Assembly: GCA_041648665.1 (NCBI GenBank)
Contig: JBAZOP010000003.1
Span: 62,001-126,000, forward strand
Source of the DNA: a bacterium
Lineage (GTDB): Bacteria > UBA10199 > 2-02-FULL-44-16 > JAAZCA01
Length of the DNA stretch: 64,000 nucleotides
Direction: 5' to 3'
A program made the position numbers and the translations under genes. The notes under the pieces are model-generated. The model was not told the DNA's origin and ran no database searches. It was given only the letters and a program-made list of their open reading frames with translations. This document shows, one piece after another, positions 25,768 to 33,196 of this stretch; within the stretch, counting starts at the first letter, position 1; every line of letters begins with the position of its first letter.

Positions 25768-26169
25768 TCAGATGTCCCTGGCGGGAAGGTCTGCGATCAC
25801 GTAGTCGGCCATGCGGTCGTCACCGATGACGCCCGCTACGCGACGGATCGCTCGGATTGTTGCCTCCTCATCGGGCTTGCCATGCGTAGCCCCGTTCGCA
25901 GGCGGGATGAGGTATCCAGCCTGCGAACCGCGCCAGCCAGCGGGGACGCCCCTCGGTCCGCTCTCCAGCATGCCGTAGACGAGCCTGCGCCCGTCTCCGG
26001 GCTGCCGCACCTTGATCCACCAAACGCGATTGGCTTGGCACTCGTGCTCACCATTGTAGTCGTGAGCGCTCGCGATCACAGGCCAATCCTTGGCGACGAT
26101 ACGCACAGGGTTTTCGTCCGAAAGCGCGACGACGATCTTCTTTTCCGTGGTGGTGGTCTTTTCTGACAT
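25768..26169 (-). CDS. Hypothetical protein
   Basis: A 133-aa protein with an N-terminal beta domain and a C-terminal helix-rich end (ATIRAIRRVAGVIGDDRMADY). Preceded by a variant leader (GCAGGAGTACGTC). No family is recognised. Confidence 0.6.
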   Translation of the reverse strand: MSEKTTTTEKKIVVALSDENPVRIVAKDWPVIASAHDYNGEHECQANRVWWIKVRQPGDGRRLVYGMLESGPRGVPAGWRGSQAGYLIPPANGATHGKPDEEATIRAIRRVAGVIGDDRMADYVIADLPARDI

Positions 26170-26228
26170 GACGTACTCCTGCTTTAGCGTGGCTTGATTG
26201 CCACGGTAGTGCCTGGGCCATCCCAGGC
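26170..26228 (-). promoter_or_regulatory. Start-associated double-hairpin leader 3
   Basis: Hairpin A GCCTGGG-ATGG-CCCAGGC (26211-26228), hairpin B CGTGGC-AATCAA-GCCACG (26188-26205), then AAGCAGGAGTACGTC and ATG. Confidence 0.78.
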
Positions 26229-26234
26229 TGCTAG

Positions 26235-26441
26235 CTACTCCACCTCGGTGTAGACGGTGCGTTTTGTCGCCAGCACCATCGGCTCACCGCAGCACGTGAA
26301 CACGTGGTCCTTGGGAGCGTCCCAGTAGTCCCCTGCGTTCGCGCTGTTTTCCGCACCGCACACATTACAGAGAAGGAAGGGGTGCGGGCCGGGCACACCG
26401 ATCTGGTTCTTCAGATCCGCGACTGTGACTTTGTTGCTCAT
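26235..26441 (-). CDS. Small zinc-ribbon protein
   Basis: A 68-aa protein with CNVCGAEN and a later TCCGEP, which together could bind one zinc. Otherwise unrecognised. Start fixed by its leader. Confidence 0.6.
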   Translation of the reverse strand: MSNKVTVADLKNQIGVPGPHPFLLCNVCGAENSANAGDYWDAPKDHVFTCCGEPMVLATKRTVYTEVE

Positions 26442-26510
26442 TGACTTGCTCCTGCTACTCGCGGCGACATTGCCGCAATGGTGCTACCCGGCCACGACGG
26501 GGCTGGTAGC
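26442..26510 (-). promoter_or_regulatory. Start-associated double-hairpin leader 4
   Basis: Hairpin A arms GCTACC/GGTAGC (26483-26510, with inner pairing), hairpin B GCGGC-AATGTC-GCCGC (26461-26476), then AGCAGGAGCAAGTCA and ATG. Confidence 0.72.
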
Positions 26511-26516
26511 GGTAGG

Positions 26517-26927
26517 TCAGCGGTGGAACTCCTCGAAGGGGCAGCGTCCGCTGGGAACGGGAGTGTAGCCTGTGCTCACGGCATCGTCCCAGGTGAGCCC
26601 GCAGGTGCCGCACGTCATGGGATCCTTGGCTTCGTCCCCGGGCTTGACCGGCTGCACCGGGAAGTCTGGAGGGACCACCACGGTGTGTGTGGCGGGCACT
26701 GGCTCTTCGTCCATCTCATCCACGACGGAGATGTCTCGCCCGTCGTTGTCGGTCGGGTAGCTCGGGTAGCAGCGCCCGTTGAGCGTCTTGCCCCACGTAG
26801 TGGGAACGTCGAAGCCCTCTTCGTTCTCGTCCATGAGATCGTTGGCGAGCTTCATCGCCTGCTCTTCTGTCTCGGCTGCCACGTCGAAACAGAGCCATGC
26901 CTTGGCTTGGCATCGGTATGTTTTCAC
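26517..26927 (-). CDS. Hypothetical protein with zinc-knuckle
   Basis: A 136-aa protein starting at GTG 26927; the leader ends further away than usual (GCAGGAGCAACAAC, then GTG). The N-terminal ~35 residues (YRCQAKAWLCFDVAAETEEQAMKL) resemble the same small beta-alpha domain as 30492-30626. A C-terminal CGTCGLTW may bind metal. No named family. Confidence 0.6.
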   Translation of the reverse strand: MKTYRCQAKAWLCFDVAAETEEQAMKLANDLMDENEEGFDVPTTWGKTLNGRCYPSYPTDNDGRDISVVDEMDEEPVPATHTVVVPPDFPVQPVKPGDEAKDPMTCGTCGLTWDDAVSTGYTPVPSGRCPFEEFHR

Positions 26928-26982
26928 GTTGTTGCTCCTGCTTTGTGCGGGTCTCCCCGCGTTGGTGCCGCCGTGTGGCGGC
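26928..26982 (-). promoter_or_regulatory. Start-associated double-hairpin leader 5
   Basis: Hairpin A GCCGCC-ACAC-GGCGGC (26967-26982), hairpin B GCGGG-GAGA-CCCGC with a GNRA-type loop (26947-26960), then AAGCAGGAGCAACAAC and GTG. Confidence 0.78.
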
Positions 26983-26987
26983 TCGAC

Positions 26988-27215
26988 TCATGCCCCTTGC
27001 ACTCGCTTGGCGAAGTCCTTGAGCGCTTCCTCGTACTTGCTGAAGTAGTGCCCCCACACGTACTCGCTGTGCTCCATTTCGTGGGTGAGCACTTCGACGT
27101 GCGTGACGTACGGCTCGATGCCGTTGCCGATCTTGCGCAGCACGACGCGCGAAGGAAGTTGCTGCCCCTTGATACCGGGACTTATGGGGCCTTCGGCCAG
27201 ATGCCTTTGTTCCAT
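26988..27215 (-). CDS. Small hypothetical protein with HxxxH motif
   Basis: A 75-aa protein. The EVLTHEMEHSEYVWGHYF segment contains HEMEH, which recalls the HExxH zinc-protease core. The protein is far too short for a usual metalloprotease, so the likeness may be chance. No family is recognised. Confidence 0.55.
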   Translation of the reverse strand: MEQRHLAEGPISPGIKGQQLPSRVVLRKIGNGIEPYVTHVEVLTHEMEHSEYVWGHYFSKYEEALKDFAKRVQGA

Positions 27216-27271
27216 GACGATTGCTCCTGCTTGGTGCGGGTCTCCCCGCGTTGGTGCCGCCGTGTGGCGGC
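27216..27271 (-). promoter_or_regulatory. Start-associated double-hairpin leader 6
   Basis: Hairpin A GCCGCC-ACAC-GGCGGC (27256-27271) and hairpin B GCGGG-GAGA-CCCGC (27236-27249), both identical to leader 5, then AAGCAGGAGCAATCGTC and ATG. Leaders 5 and 6 look like a recent duplication. Confidence 0.78.
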
Positions 27272-27277
27272 TGGCAG

Positions 27278-28141
27278 CTACGCTGCCGCGCTGTTGAGGT
27301 GCCCGGGTAGCATCCCCGCAGCGAAGCCCAGGCGGCGGTAGATGTACGCCGTGAGGAGCTTGGTGAGCCGCTCGCGTCCGTACTTCGCCCAGTACCCATC
27401 CGCTGCCACGCCCTGTTCCCAGAGCGCGTGCAGCACGCTGTGAACCGGCCTCGGCATGTGCCCAGGCCCGCCAGCTTCGTTGATCGCGTTCATCAGCATG
27501 CTGGGCACGTAGTAGGGTTCCTCCATGTGGCCCAGGATGTGGCTCTTGGGGTCACCGTCGAGCACGGGCTTGCCGCTCTTGTCCTTCATGAGGCAGGCCC
27601 AGCAGTCCGCACCCGAAGGCTTGGGAACCTTCAGAGCGAACAGCGCGTCCATGTAGTCGGAGACGAACTTGCGAGCCCGCTTCTTGAGCTTGATGTCGCT
27701 CCGGGTCTTCTTGTCAGTCGCCAGCGGCGCACCCTTGACCTTGCCGGATTCCGTGACGGTCATGCCGTCCGTGAACACGTAGGCCTTGCCAGGAGACGCC
27801 CAGGGGTATTCCCCCGGCTTGTACATCTTGACGTACCAGATCCCGGCATCCGTGTAGATGGCGAGCCCTGCGGGCATCAGCGCGTTCAGACGACCCTTTG
27901 TCGTGGCCGTCTTGAAGCCGCATGACGAGATGATCATGCCGCCCGACTTGCGGAACACGGCGATCTTGCTGCCGAACAAGTGCAACTCGATGTTGCCCGC
28001 GTTCAGGCAGACCGACGTGTTCTCGCTCAGCTTGCGAGTCGTGACCGGCTTGCCGCGACTCATCAGCAGTGTCCCGCCGATGACGCGGAAGAAGGTCTCG
28101 CCTCGCTTGTACTTCCTTCCTCCGAAATTCAACTTGTCCAT
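27278..28141 (-). CDS. Hypothetical protein
   Basis: A 287-aa protein from ATG 28141; the longer frame upstream crosses the leader and is rejected. The first ~150 residues are beta-rich, the rest helical with a CWAC pair near residue 186 and a His-rich patch (SHILGHMEE). No family is recognised. Larger than its neighbours. Confidence 0.65.
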   Translation of the reverse strand: MDKLNFGGRKYKRGETFFRVIGGTLLMSRGKPVTTRKLSENTSVCLNAGNIELHLFGSKIAVFRKSGGMIISSCGFKTATTKGRLNALMPAGLAIYTDAGIWYVKMYKPGEYPWASPGKAYVFTDGMTVTESGKVKGAPLATDKKTRSDIKLKKRARKFVSDYMDALFALKVPKPSGADCWACLMKDKSGKPVLDGDPKSHILGHMEEPYYVPSMLMNAINEAGGPGHMPRPVHSVLHALWEQGVAADGYWAKYGRERLTKLLTAYIYRRLGFAAGMLPGHLNSAAA

Positions 28142-28176
28142 GACTTTGCTCCTGCTTGGTGAGGGGACATCCCCTC
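28142..28176 (-). promoter_or_regulatory. Start-associated leader 7 (hairpin B only)
   Basis: Hairpin B GAGGGGA-TG-TCCCCTC (28161-28176), then CACCAAGCAGGAGCAAAGTC and ATG. The place of hairpin A is taken by the promoter at 28186-28213. Confidence 0.75.
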
Positions 28177-28185
28177 GTTGGTGCC

Positions 28186-28213
28186 AGCCTAACCATGAAC
28201 GGTCAGGTGGCAA
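28186..28213 (-). promoter_or_regulatory. Leftward promoter inside leader array
   Basis: Minus strand: TTGCCA (28208-28213), 16-nt spacer ending ATGGT, TAGGCT (28186-28191). The spacer length and the TGGTTAGG block match the promoter at 31935-31962. Confidence 0.6.
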
Positions 28214-28221
28214 GAGGCGGG

Positions 28222-28887
28222 TCAGTCGCGAGCCCAGCAACCGGGCAGCGTGACCGTTTCGGGCAGGGACTTCAGGAAGGCGATCACGTCCTCCGGGACT
28301 TCCTCGTACAGCCATTGGCTGCCGTACTTGTATCCACACTCCGGGCACGGCTTGTTCAGCAAGCCCTTGGGATGCTCTTCTGGGCGCACCCATCCCGTGG
28401 CCTTGGTTTCCCTCTTGTGTACCCGGTAAAAGGAAACGTCCAAAGGATGAAGCGTGCTCAAGGGCAGTGACAGAAGGAACCGCTGTCGCTCTGTCACGGC
28501 GGTCGAGCCGTTCTTGACCAGCTCCGCGACGCCGGATTCCACCAGATTGTTCCGCGCAGTGTAATGCTCAGTCTTGAGCATGTACTCGATCACTTCTACC
28601 TTTTCGGTCACATCCCAATCCTTGCGCTGGTGCTCGCAACCGGCTCGCATGTCGTTCAGGTGCCAGCGGTTCCACACCTCTGCCAGCTTGGCGACATCAA
28701 TCCCCGGGAACGGCTGGGTGACGTTGACCAGATCGATCTGACCGCAGCCACCCTTCGCATCACCATTACTCAGCGGTCCTTCAACGCCGGTCAGAGAGAG
28801 GCGCTTTCCGTCCCACTTGATGGTCACGAAGACCTTGCCGCAGTCACCTGTGCCCACCAGCACATGCTTTGTGAATGGTTCGATCAT
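28222..28887 (-). CDS. Hypothetical protein with C-terminal zinc knuckle
   Basis: A 221-aa protein from ATG 28887. An N-terminal beta region, a helical middle, and a C-terminal PCPECGYKYG knuckle with a further Cys near the end. No family is recognised. Confidence 0.62.
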   Translation of the reverse strand: MIEPFTKHVLVGTGDCGKVFVTIKWDGKRLSLTGVEGPLSNGDAKGGCGQIDLVNVTQPFPGIDVAKLAEVWNRWHLNDMRAGCEHQRKDWDVTEKVEVIEYMLKTEHYTARNNLVESGVAELVKNGSTAVTERQRFLLSLPLSTLHPLDVSFYRVHKRETKATGWVRPEEHPKGLLNKPCPECGYKYGSQWLYEEVPEDVIAFLKSLPETVTLPGCWARD

Positions 28888-28951
28888 TGACTTGCTCCTG
28901 CTTGTGGCGGGATGATTCCCGCAACGGTGAGCACGCCGGGGAGGCGCGCTC
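28888..28951 (-). promoter_or_regulatory. Start-associated double-hairpin leader 8
   Basis: Hairpin A arms GAGCGCGCC/GGCGTGCTC (28929-28951), hairpin B arms GCGGGA/TCCCGC (28907-28922, same as leader 1), then AAGCAGGAGCAAGTCA and ATG. Confidence 0.8.
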
Positions 28952-28957
28952 GTAAGG

Positions 28958-29467
28958 TCAAACGGCTGCGCGCTCGCTGCGAAGCTCATTGACCAGCGCT
29001 CGACGGTGAAGATCGGCTTTGTAGTACCGATCACAGTTGTACGTGTTCAGCATGGCTTCGCGGATCCGGTACCACGCTTGCTCTTCGCTGGCCTCGGAGC
29101 GACCCTGCCACGTCCGCTCGACTTCAGGAATCGGCGTGACGTAGGCGTTGACGATCGCCCAGTTGTCTTCTGGCCTGCCGTTGAACGAGATCGCGGGCGC
29201 GAGGCCGAATCCGCAGCCGGGTGCGCCGAGCGATCCCATGGTCTCACACGTGTCAGCGTCCAGGCCGCACTGCTCGACGAACTTGTCGAACTGCTTGCGG
29301 GTGAGGATGGCGCAATACTTGCGATGCTTCCCGTGAGGGAATACCTCGCTGTAGTCCGCGCTCTCATCGCCCTCTGTGCATTGCCACTGCCGAATGCACG
29401 GTGGCCTGTACTCCGAGACGCTAGCTCCGCGCGCTATGTCAAACGAGTAGATGACTGAGAACTTCAT
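28958..29467 (-). CDS. Hypothetical protein
   Basis: A 169-aa protein with seven dispersed cysteines, an acidic N-terminal third and a helical C-terminus (RIREAMLNTYNCDRYYK). No family is recognised. The start is fixed by its leader. Confidence 0.6.
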   Translation of the reverse strand: MKFSVIYSFDIARGASVSEYRPPCIRQWQCTEGDESADYSEVFPHGKHRKYCAILTRKQFDKFVEQCGLDADTCETMGSLGAPGCGFGLAPAISFNGRPEDNWAIVNAYVTPIPEVERTWQGRSEASEEQAWYRIREAMLNTYNCDRYYKADLHRRALVNELRSERAAV

Positions 29468-29531
29468 TGTGACTTGCTCCTGCTTGTGCGTGGCACCATG
29501 CCACGTTGGCGCGTGCGCTTGCGGCGCACGC
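29468..29531 (-). promoter_or_regulatory. Start-associated double-hairpin leader 9
   Basis: Hairpin A GCGTGCGC-CGCAA-GCGCACGC (29511-29531), hairpin B CGTGGCA-TGG-TGCCACG (29489-29505), then AAGCAGGAGCAAGTCACA and ATG. Confidence 0.8.
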
Positions 29532-29538
29532 TTGGATG

Positions 29539-29961
29539 CTACGGAAGCAGCATCGCGCAGATGTACAGGTAGCCGTAGCTCGCGTTCGGAGTCGCCACGA
29601 GGCGAACGCCGTTCTCTTCGATCTCAATCAGATCGCGACTGTCAGGGCTCACGTACTTGCTCGCCACGCGCTTGTGCAGCTTGTCCAGCAGCCCGGAGTC
29701 CCCGTTGAGCCTCTTCTGAAGATCCGGCCACCGGGACTGGTCGCCATCGGCCCCTTGCCGATTCGGCACGAGGTCCACGGACTGAACCAGCTTCTTGTCC
29801 TCGATGATGCGCGTGCGCCCGCCGACACGTTTGCGAATGCGCTGCGTTTGGTAGCTCGACTGAAGGATCGCTCGCGCGCCCCAGGCGACTGCGCAGTCAC
29901 GGTCAACGAGCCAGCCGCACCATGCGGGCTTGGGCCTGCTTGCGTTCTTCTCTTCTTCCAT
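29539..29961 (-). CDS. Hypothetical protein
   Basis: A 140-aa basic protein from ATG 29961. Basic and Arg-rich in the middle (QRIRKRVGGRTRIIEDKK), ending in a hydrophobic strand (YGYLYICAMLLP). No family is recognised. Confidence 0.6.
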   Translation of the reverse strand: MEEEKNASRPKPAWCGWLVDRDCAVAWGARAILQSSYQTQRIRKRVGGRTRIIEDKKLVQSVDLVPNRQGADGDQSRWPDLQKRLNGDSGLLDKLHKRVASKYVSPDSRDLIEIEENGVRLVATPNASYGYLYICAMLLP

Positions 29962-30032
29962 TGACTTTGCTCCTGCTTGTGGTGCGGGCACCATACCCGC
30001 CCTAGTGCCTCGCCGCTTCCTCACGGCGAGGC
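29962..30032 (-). promoter_or_regulatory. Start-associated double-hairpin leader 10
   Basis: Hairpin A arms GCCTCGCCG/CGGCGAGGC (30007-30032), hairpin B GCGGGT-ATGGT-GCCCGC (29984-30000), then AAGCAGGAGCAAAGTCA and ATG. Confidence 0.8.
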
Positions 30033-30038
30033 AGGCTT

Positions 30039-30416
30039 CTACTTGCTCCCTTCTCCCTGGCCGACATGTGCCCGCAAGCGCAGGAGCGTCCACCCTGCGG
30101 ACTTGCGGCCTGAGTATCGGCGACCATCGATCATGGTCGCAAAGCACTGCACCACGACGGGGCAGTACGCGCCCGGAGGGTGAATGCGGTAGCGCCCAGT
30201 CAGAGCCAGCGGCGCAATGATCTTGTCGCCAGCCCAGTTCTTGAGCACAAACCGCCCGCCCTCCTCGCAGACGTGGCCGATGACCACGCCTTGGGTATGA
30301 TCCACAACCGGGCCGATAGAGGAGAACTGCGTCCCGTTGTGTTCAACGAAACCGATCTCCACCTGCGCTCCGGTCGCGGTCACACCGCTTTCGGAATGAA
30401 AGGTTGTCTTGTCCAT
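30039..30416 (-). CDS. Hypothetical protein
   Basis: A 125-aa beta-rich protein from ATG 30416 with a short basic tail. No family is recognised. Confidence 0.6.
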   Translation of the reverse strand: MDKTTFHSESGVTATGAQVEIGFVEHNGTQFSSIGPVVDHTQGVVIGHVCEEGGRFVLKNWAGDKIIAPLALTGRYRIHPPGAYCPVVVQCFATMIDGRRYSGRKSAGWTLLRLRAHVGQGEGSK

Positions 30417-30485
30417 TCGACTTGCTCCTGCTTGTGCGTGGCACCATGCCACGTTAGCGCCATCGTAGCGAGCTGGCTAGATGGC
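30417..30485 (-). promoter_or_regulatory. Start-associated double-hairpin leader 11
   Basis: Hairpin A arms GCCATC-TAGC/GCTA-C-GATGGC with one bulge (30459-30485), hairpin B CGTGGCA-TGG-TGCCACG (30437-30453, same as leader 9), then AAGCAGGAGCAAGTCGA and ATG. Confidence 0.78.
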
Positions 30486-30491
30486 GGGCGG

Positions 30492-30626
30492 TCAAATCTC
30501 CGTGTATGCCACAGACACTTGACGCCCCGGGTATTTTGCCTGGGCCTTCCTCTCCGCGTCGTTGTGCGACTTGGCTCTGATCATTCCCACCTCTTCCCCG
30601 TCCACGTATACGATATATACCTTCAT
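30492..30626 (-). CDS. 44-aa beta-alpha protein
   Basis: A short gene supported by its own leader. The protein begins MKVYIVYVDGEEVGMI and ends SHNDAERKAQAKYPGRQV plus a short strand. It looks like a free-standing copy of a small domain also seen at the C-terminus of 25393-25701 and near the N-terminus of 26517-26927. Function unknown. Confidence 0.65.
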   Translation of the reverse strand: MKVYIVYVDGEEVGMIRAKSHNDAERKAQAKYPGRQVSVAYTEI

Positions 30627-30695
30627 TCGACTTTTGCTCCTGCTATGGTGCGGGACCATGCCCGCCCTGGTGCATGCGCGCGCGAACGCGCATGC
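30627..30695 (-). promoter_or_regulatory. Start-associated double-hairpin leader 12
   Basis: Hairpin A arms GCATGCGCG/CGCGCATGC (30672-30695), hairpin B GCGGG-CATGGT-CCCGC (30650-30665), then ATAGCAGGAGCAAAAGTCGA and ATG. Hairpin A lies 27 nt from the previous stop instead of about 6. Confidence 0.75.
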
Positions 30696-30722
30696 GAGGG
30701 ATTGTGCTGCTGTGGTGGGATA

Positions 30723-31883
30723 CTAGGCGGCGAGCGCTTGGGAGAAAATCTTGCCCGCGAACCGTTCCAGGTCGAGCACGTCGTCGCCGATCTGCGCCGA
30801 GCGTGCCTTGCGGGGCGCACCAGCGAGTGCCTTCGCCTCGATGTCCTGGCTGAGAGCCGACACGGCCTGCGCCGCATCGAGCCAGGAGATGCCCTTGCCG
30901 AGCGTGTGAGGCACGCGCGGGTCGGCGCTCTGCACCATTTCGACGACGCGCTTCGCCATGTCCTGGGAGACCTGACCCTTGAGGATCGTGTTCAAGCGGT
31001 CCACGGTCAGTTCCTTCTCACCCGCCGCGTTCAGCGAGTCGAACATCGACTGCCGCCGCTCGGGCAGAAGGAACTGCGATGTGCTGTCCTTGATCATGCT
31101 GATGGTGGCCTCGTGGTCGAGCTTGCGCGTGTCTTGCGACCAGTCCACGTCACGGTCGAGCCGCTGCCCGAGATGCACGCGGCGGAAGATCCGCTCAGTC
31201 GTCATCCCGTTCATGCAGGCCAACCGCAGGAAGAACGCCGTGATGCCCGCTGCCGTGCCGCCCCAGTCCGAATTGCGATACTCGATTCCCAGGACGTAGG
31301 GGTCGCCGCCGACCATCTGCACCTGCGGAATGACCATCTTGATCGCGAACTGGAGATCCGTGCCGGTCGCTGAGAACGGGACCGCGCCCGACTTGTCAGA
31401 GACTTCCAGCACGGTTTCGAGCAAGGGGCGGGTGTCGATCGTGTTGTAGCTGGCGGAGAGAACCGCCATGCCCAGTTCCACGTCGGGCTTCTTGCGCGCG
31501 CGCACGAGGTGAGCCGGGGGCCTGCCGTCCTTGCCGACAAGGTGCGCCCAGTCCGTGTTCAGCACGTTCTGCAAGAGGTCGCGCGCCCAGTCCGTGTCAG
31601 CGTCCAGGCAGGCGTTCGCGAAGTTCGCGTTCACTACCTGACCGATGCCGTACACGTGGCTGAGAGCGTGGTCGTGCAGCACGAGCGTATCGTGCTTGTC
31701 GAGCACCATCTGGACGTTGTTGTCCTGCGTGACCGCGAACTCCACAAGCTCCGCGGGCGCTTTGCGGTCCACCGGCATCTCGCTGAACACGCGCGCGACT
31801 TGCGCCTTCGCGTTCGGGAGGTTCCGATGGATCACTTCGTCCAGGCGTGCCGCCGCCTGTTCTGCCGAAACATTCTGCATCAT
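30723..31883 (-). CDS. DUF932-like phage/plasmid protein
   Basis: A 386-aa protein. LGIEYRNSDWGGTAAGITAFFLRLACMNGM followed by RRVHLGQRL (about residues 198-245) matches the pattern of phage/plasmid-like DUF932 proteins (TIGR03299-type), which often lie in conjugative or phage accessory regions; some act in anti-CRISPR or DNA-uptake contexts but the biochemistry is unclear. The assignment is by eye. Largest gene of the leader array. Confidence 0.62.
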   Translation of the reverse strand: MMQNVSAEQAAARLDEVIHRNLPNAKAQVARVFSEMPVDRKAPAELVEFAVTQDNNVQMVLDKHDTLVLHDHALSHVYGIGQVVNANFANACLDADTDWARDLLQNVLNTDWAHLVGKDGRPPAHLVRARKKPDVELGMAVLSASYNTIDTRPLLETVLEVSDKSGAVPFSATGTDLQFAIKMVIPQVQMVGGDPYVLGIEYRNSDWGGTAAGITAFFLRLACMNGMTTERIFRRVHLGQRLDRDVDWSQDTRKLDHEATISMIKDSTSQFLLPERRQSMFDSLNAAGEKELTVDRLNTILKGQVSQDMAKRVVEMVQSADPRVPHTLGKGISWLDAAQAVSALSQDIEAKALAGAPRKARSAQIGDDVLDLERFAGKIFSQALAA

Positions 31884-31925
31884 TTGACTTGCTCCTGCTT
31901 TAGTCGGGCCGCGACATGCGACCCG
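31884..31925 (-). promoter_or_regulatory. Start-associated leader 13 (hairpin B only)
   Basis: Hairpin B CGGGTCGC-ATGTC-GCGGCCCG, 8 bp with one T-G pair (31905-31925), then AAAGCAGGAGCAAGTCAA and ATG. A promoter (31935-31962) replaces hairpin A, as at leader 7. Confidence 0.75.
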
Positions 31926-31934
31926 CTTGGTGCC

Positions 31935-31962
31935 ATCCTAACCATTGCTGGCCGGGTGGCAA
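31935..31962 (-). promoter_or_regulatory. Leftward promoter inside leader array
   Basis: Minus strand: TTGCCA (31957-31962), 16-nt spacer ending ATGGT, TAGGAT (31935-31940). Near-copy of the promoter at 28186-28213. Confidence 0.6.
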
Positions 31963-31985
31963 GGGAGGGCGTGACAGGCAATGTC

Positions 31986-32369
31986 CTAGTCCACGATCTC
32001 AGTGAGCGAGCACTGGAAAATCTCGTGGATGTAGTCCTTGATCTCGCGGCGGTCGCGTCCGGTGATGCGCAGGACGATTCCGTGCACGAGCGAAGCCTTG
32101 ACGATCACGGTGTGCTCGGTCCAGCCATCGTACATGCCAACATCGTTCATGTGGTGGTAGCTGGTATGGATCACCAGCTTCTCGCCAGTGGACGCATCGA
32201 AGTCGAACGTGCATCCGTTGTCGAACCCGGAGCCGTGCGGCAACCTGTTCAGAACGAGCTGCTCAATCGTCTCGCGGTGCTTGACTCGCCATTCCGCATT
32301 GCCCTTCTCGGCACAACGCGCGTAGGCGTCAACGGATGACGCCAGCCTCTTGTAAACTGGCTCTTTCAT
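31986..32369 (-). CDS. Hypothetical protein
   Basis: A 127-aa alpha/beta protein from ATG 32369, ending in a strand-helix segment (LRITGRDRREIKDYIHEIF). No family is recognised. Confidence 0.6.
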   Translation of the reverse strand: MKEPVYKRLASSVDAYARCAEKGNAEWRVKHRETIEQLVLNRLPHGSGFDNGCTFDFDASTGEKLVIHTSYHHMNDVGMYDGWTEHTVIVKASLVHGIVLRITGRDRREIKDYIHEIFQCSLTEIVD

Positions 32370-32438
32370 TGACTTGTGCTCCTGCTTTGTGCGGCGGGAT
32401 TGCCGCATCAGTGCGCGTACCCGTGCGGGCGTACGCGC
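32370..32438 (-). promoter_or_regulatory. Start-associated double-hairpin leader 14
   Basis: Hairpin A arms GCGCGTAC/GTACGCGC (32413-32438), hairpin B TGCGGC-AATCCC-GCCGCA (32390-32407), then AAAGCAGGAGCACAAGTCA and ATG. Confidence 0.8.
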
Positions 32439-32444
32439 GTGGGG

Positions 32445-32741
32445 TCAACCGACCCGCTTGGACGCGCCAGCGGTTTCCATCTCCGCCACCAGTGCGCGCA
32501 CCGCAGCGTCGCCACCCTTGTCGCTGTAGACGTGGTGCGGACGCCCGATGCGCCCCTCGAAGTCCCACCCTTCGTAGCCGTCGCGGCGCGCGAAATCGAT
32601 CCGCGTTCCGTCTGCGCGTTCCAGGTAGAACTCTCCGAAGCCCATGTGATGCAGGGTTCCGAAGCGGTTGCAAGCGTTCAGGAAGTCGGAATCCCCGACA
32701 ACCTTCTCGCTTCCATCAATCTGCTTGATCGTGTGAGGCAT
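32445..32741 (-). CDS. Small hypothetical protein
   Basis: A 98-aa protein from ATG 32741. Central aromatic loop (RRDGYEGWDFEGR) and a helical end. No family is recognised. Confidence 0.6.
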   Translation of the reverse strand: MPHTIKQIDGSEKVVGDSDFLNACNRFGTLHHMGFGEFYLERADGTRIDFARRDGYEGWDFEGRIGRPHHVYSDKGGDAAVRALVAEMETAGASKRVG

Positions 32742-32807
32742 TGACTTGTGCTCCTGCTTTGAGAGGCGGCACCATACCGCCTTCAGTGCGTACGCGGGCG
32801 CGTACGC
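32742..32807 (-). promoter_or_regulatory. Start-associated double-hairpin leader 15
   Basis: Hairpin A GCGTACGC-GCCC-GCGTACGC (32788-32807), hairpin B AGGCGGT-ATGGT-GCCGCCT (32764-32782), then AAAGCAGGAGCACAAGTCA and ATG. Confidence 0.8.
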
Positions 32808-32812
32808 GAGGC

Positions 32813-33160
32813 TCAGTCCTCTGCGGTCTCTGGACGGGAGAACGGAAGCTGGTGACAGCCGCAACCGTGCGGGCAGCACCATGCTTCCTTGAAGTCGTTT
32901 GTGCAGTTTCGGAGGCGTTCCGCTAGCTCGTAGATTTTGTTCGCCAGGGTTTCGTTGCACAAGCAATCGGCCCCGCAGAGCGCACGCTGGTAGCGGCGTT
33001 CGTCAAAATCAGTCCGAGCGTTCCACCTCGGATGGAAGTAGCCACCGGAGCTTGCTTTCCATTCCGCGTACACCACAAGCAACCACTCGCGCGGCTGATC
33101 GTGAATGTTCTCGTACAGGTCAGCGTATGCCTCCGGTGCGTGAGACCATTCGCATGTCAT
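32813..33160 (-). CDS. Hypothetical cysteine-rich protein
   Basis: A 115-aa protein. A Trp/Tyr-rich N-terminus is followed by cysteines at CGADCLCNE and a CCPHGCGCHQ cluster near the C-terminus that could bind zinc. No family is recognised. Last leader-type gene before the noncoding region. Confidence 0.6.
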   Translation of the reverse strand: MTCEWSHAPEAYADLYENIHDQPREWLLVVYAEWKASSGGYFHPRWNARTDFDERRYQRALCGADCLCNETLANKIYELAERLRNCTNDFKEAWCCPHGCGCHQLPFSRPETAED

Positions 33161-33196
33161 GGTTTGCTCCTGCGCTGTGCTGACGGAATTGTCAGC
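33161..33196 (-). promoter_or_regulatory. Start-associated leader 16 (hairpin B only)
   Basis: Hairpin B GCTGAC-AATTCC-GTCAGC (33179-33196), then ACAGCGCAGGAGCAAACC and ATG. The 3' end of the tRNA-like sequence (33198) sits where hairpin A would be. Confidence 0.72.

Noticed and set aside
26988..27215. Metalloprotease from an HEMEH motif
   Set aside because: Only 75 aa with no further zinc ligand or fold support; the motif is probably chance.
25372..32807. Hairpin A copies as intrinsic terminators
   Set aside because: No T-run follows any of them on the minus strand, and promoters occur only at a few junctions, so read-through is needed.
24914..33196. Integron-like cassette array (one gene plus one hairpin each)
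   Set aside because: No GTTRRRY/RYYYAAC core sites, two hairpins per junction, and the most conserved part is the ribosome site. No integron-type integrase is adjacent.
25331..33196. CRISPR array from regularly recurring repeats
   Set aside because: Repeat spacing equals gene length (200-1200 nt) and the intervals are coding.
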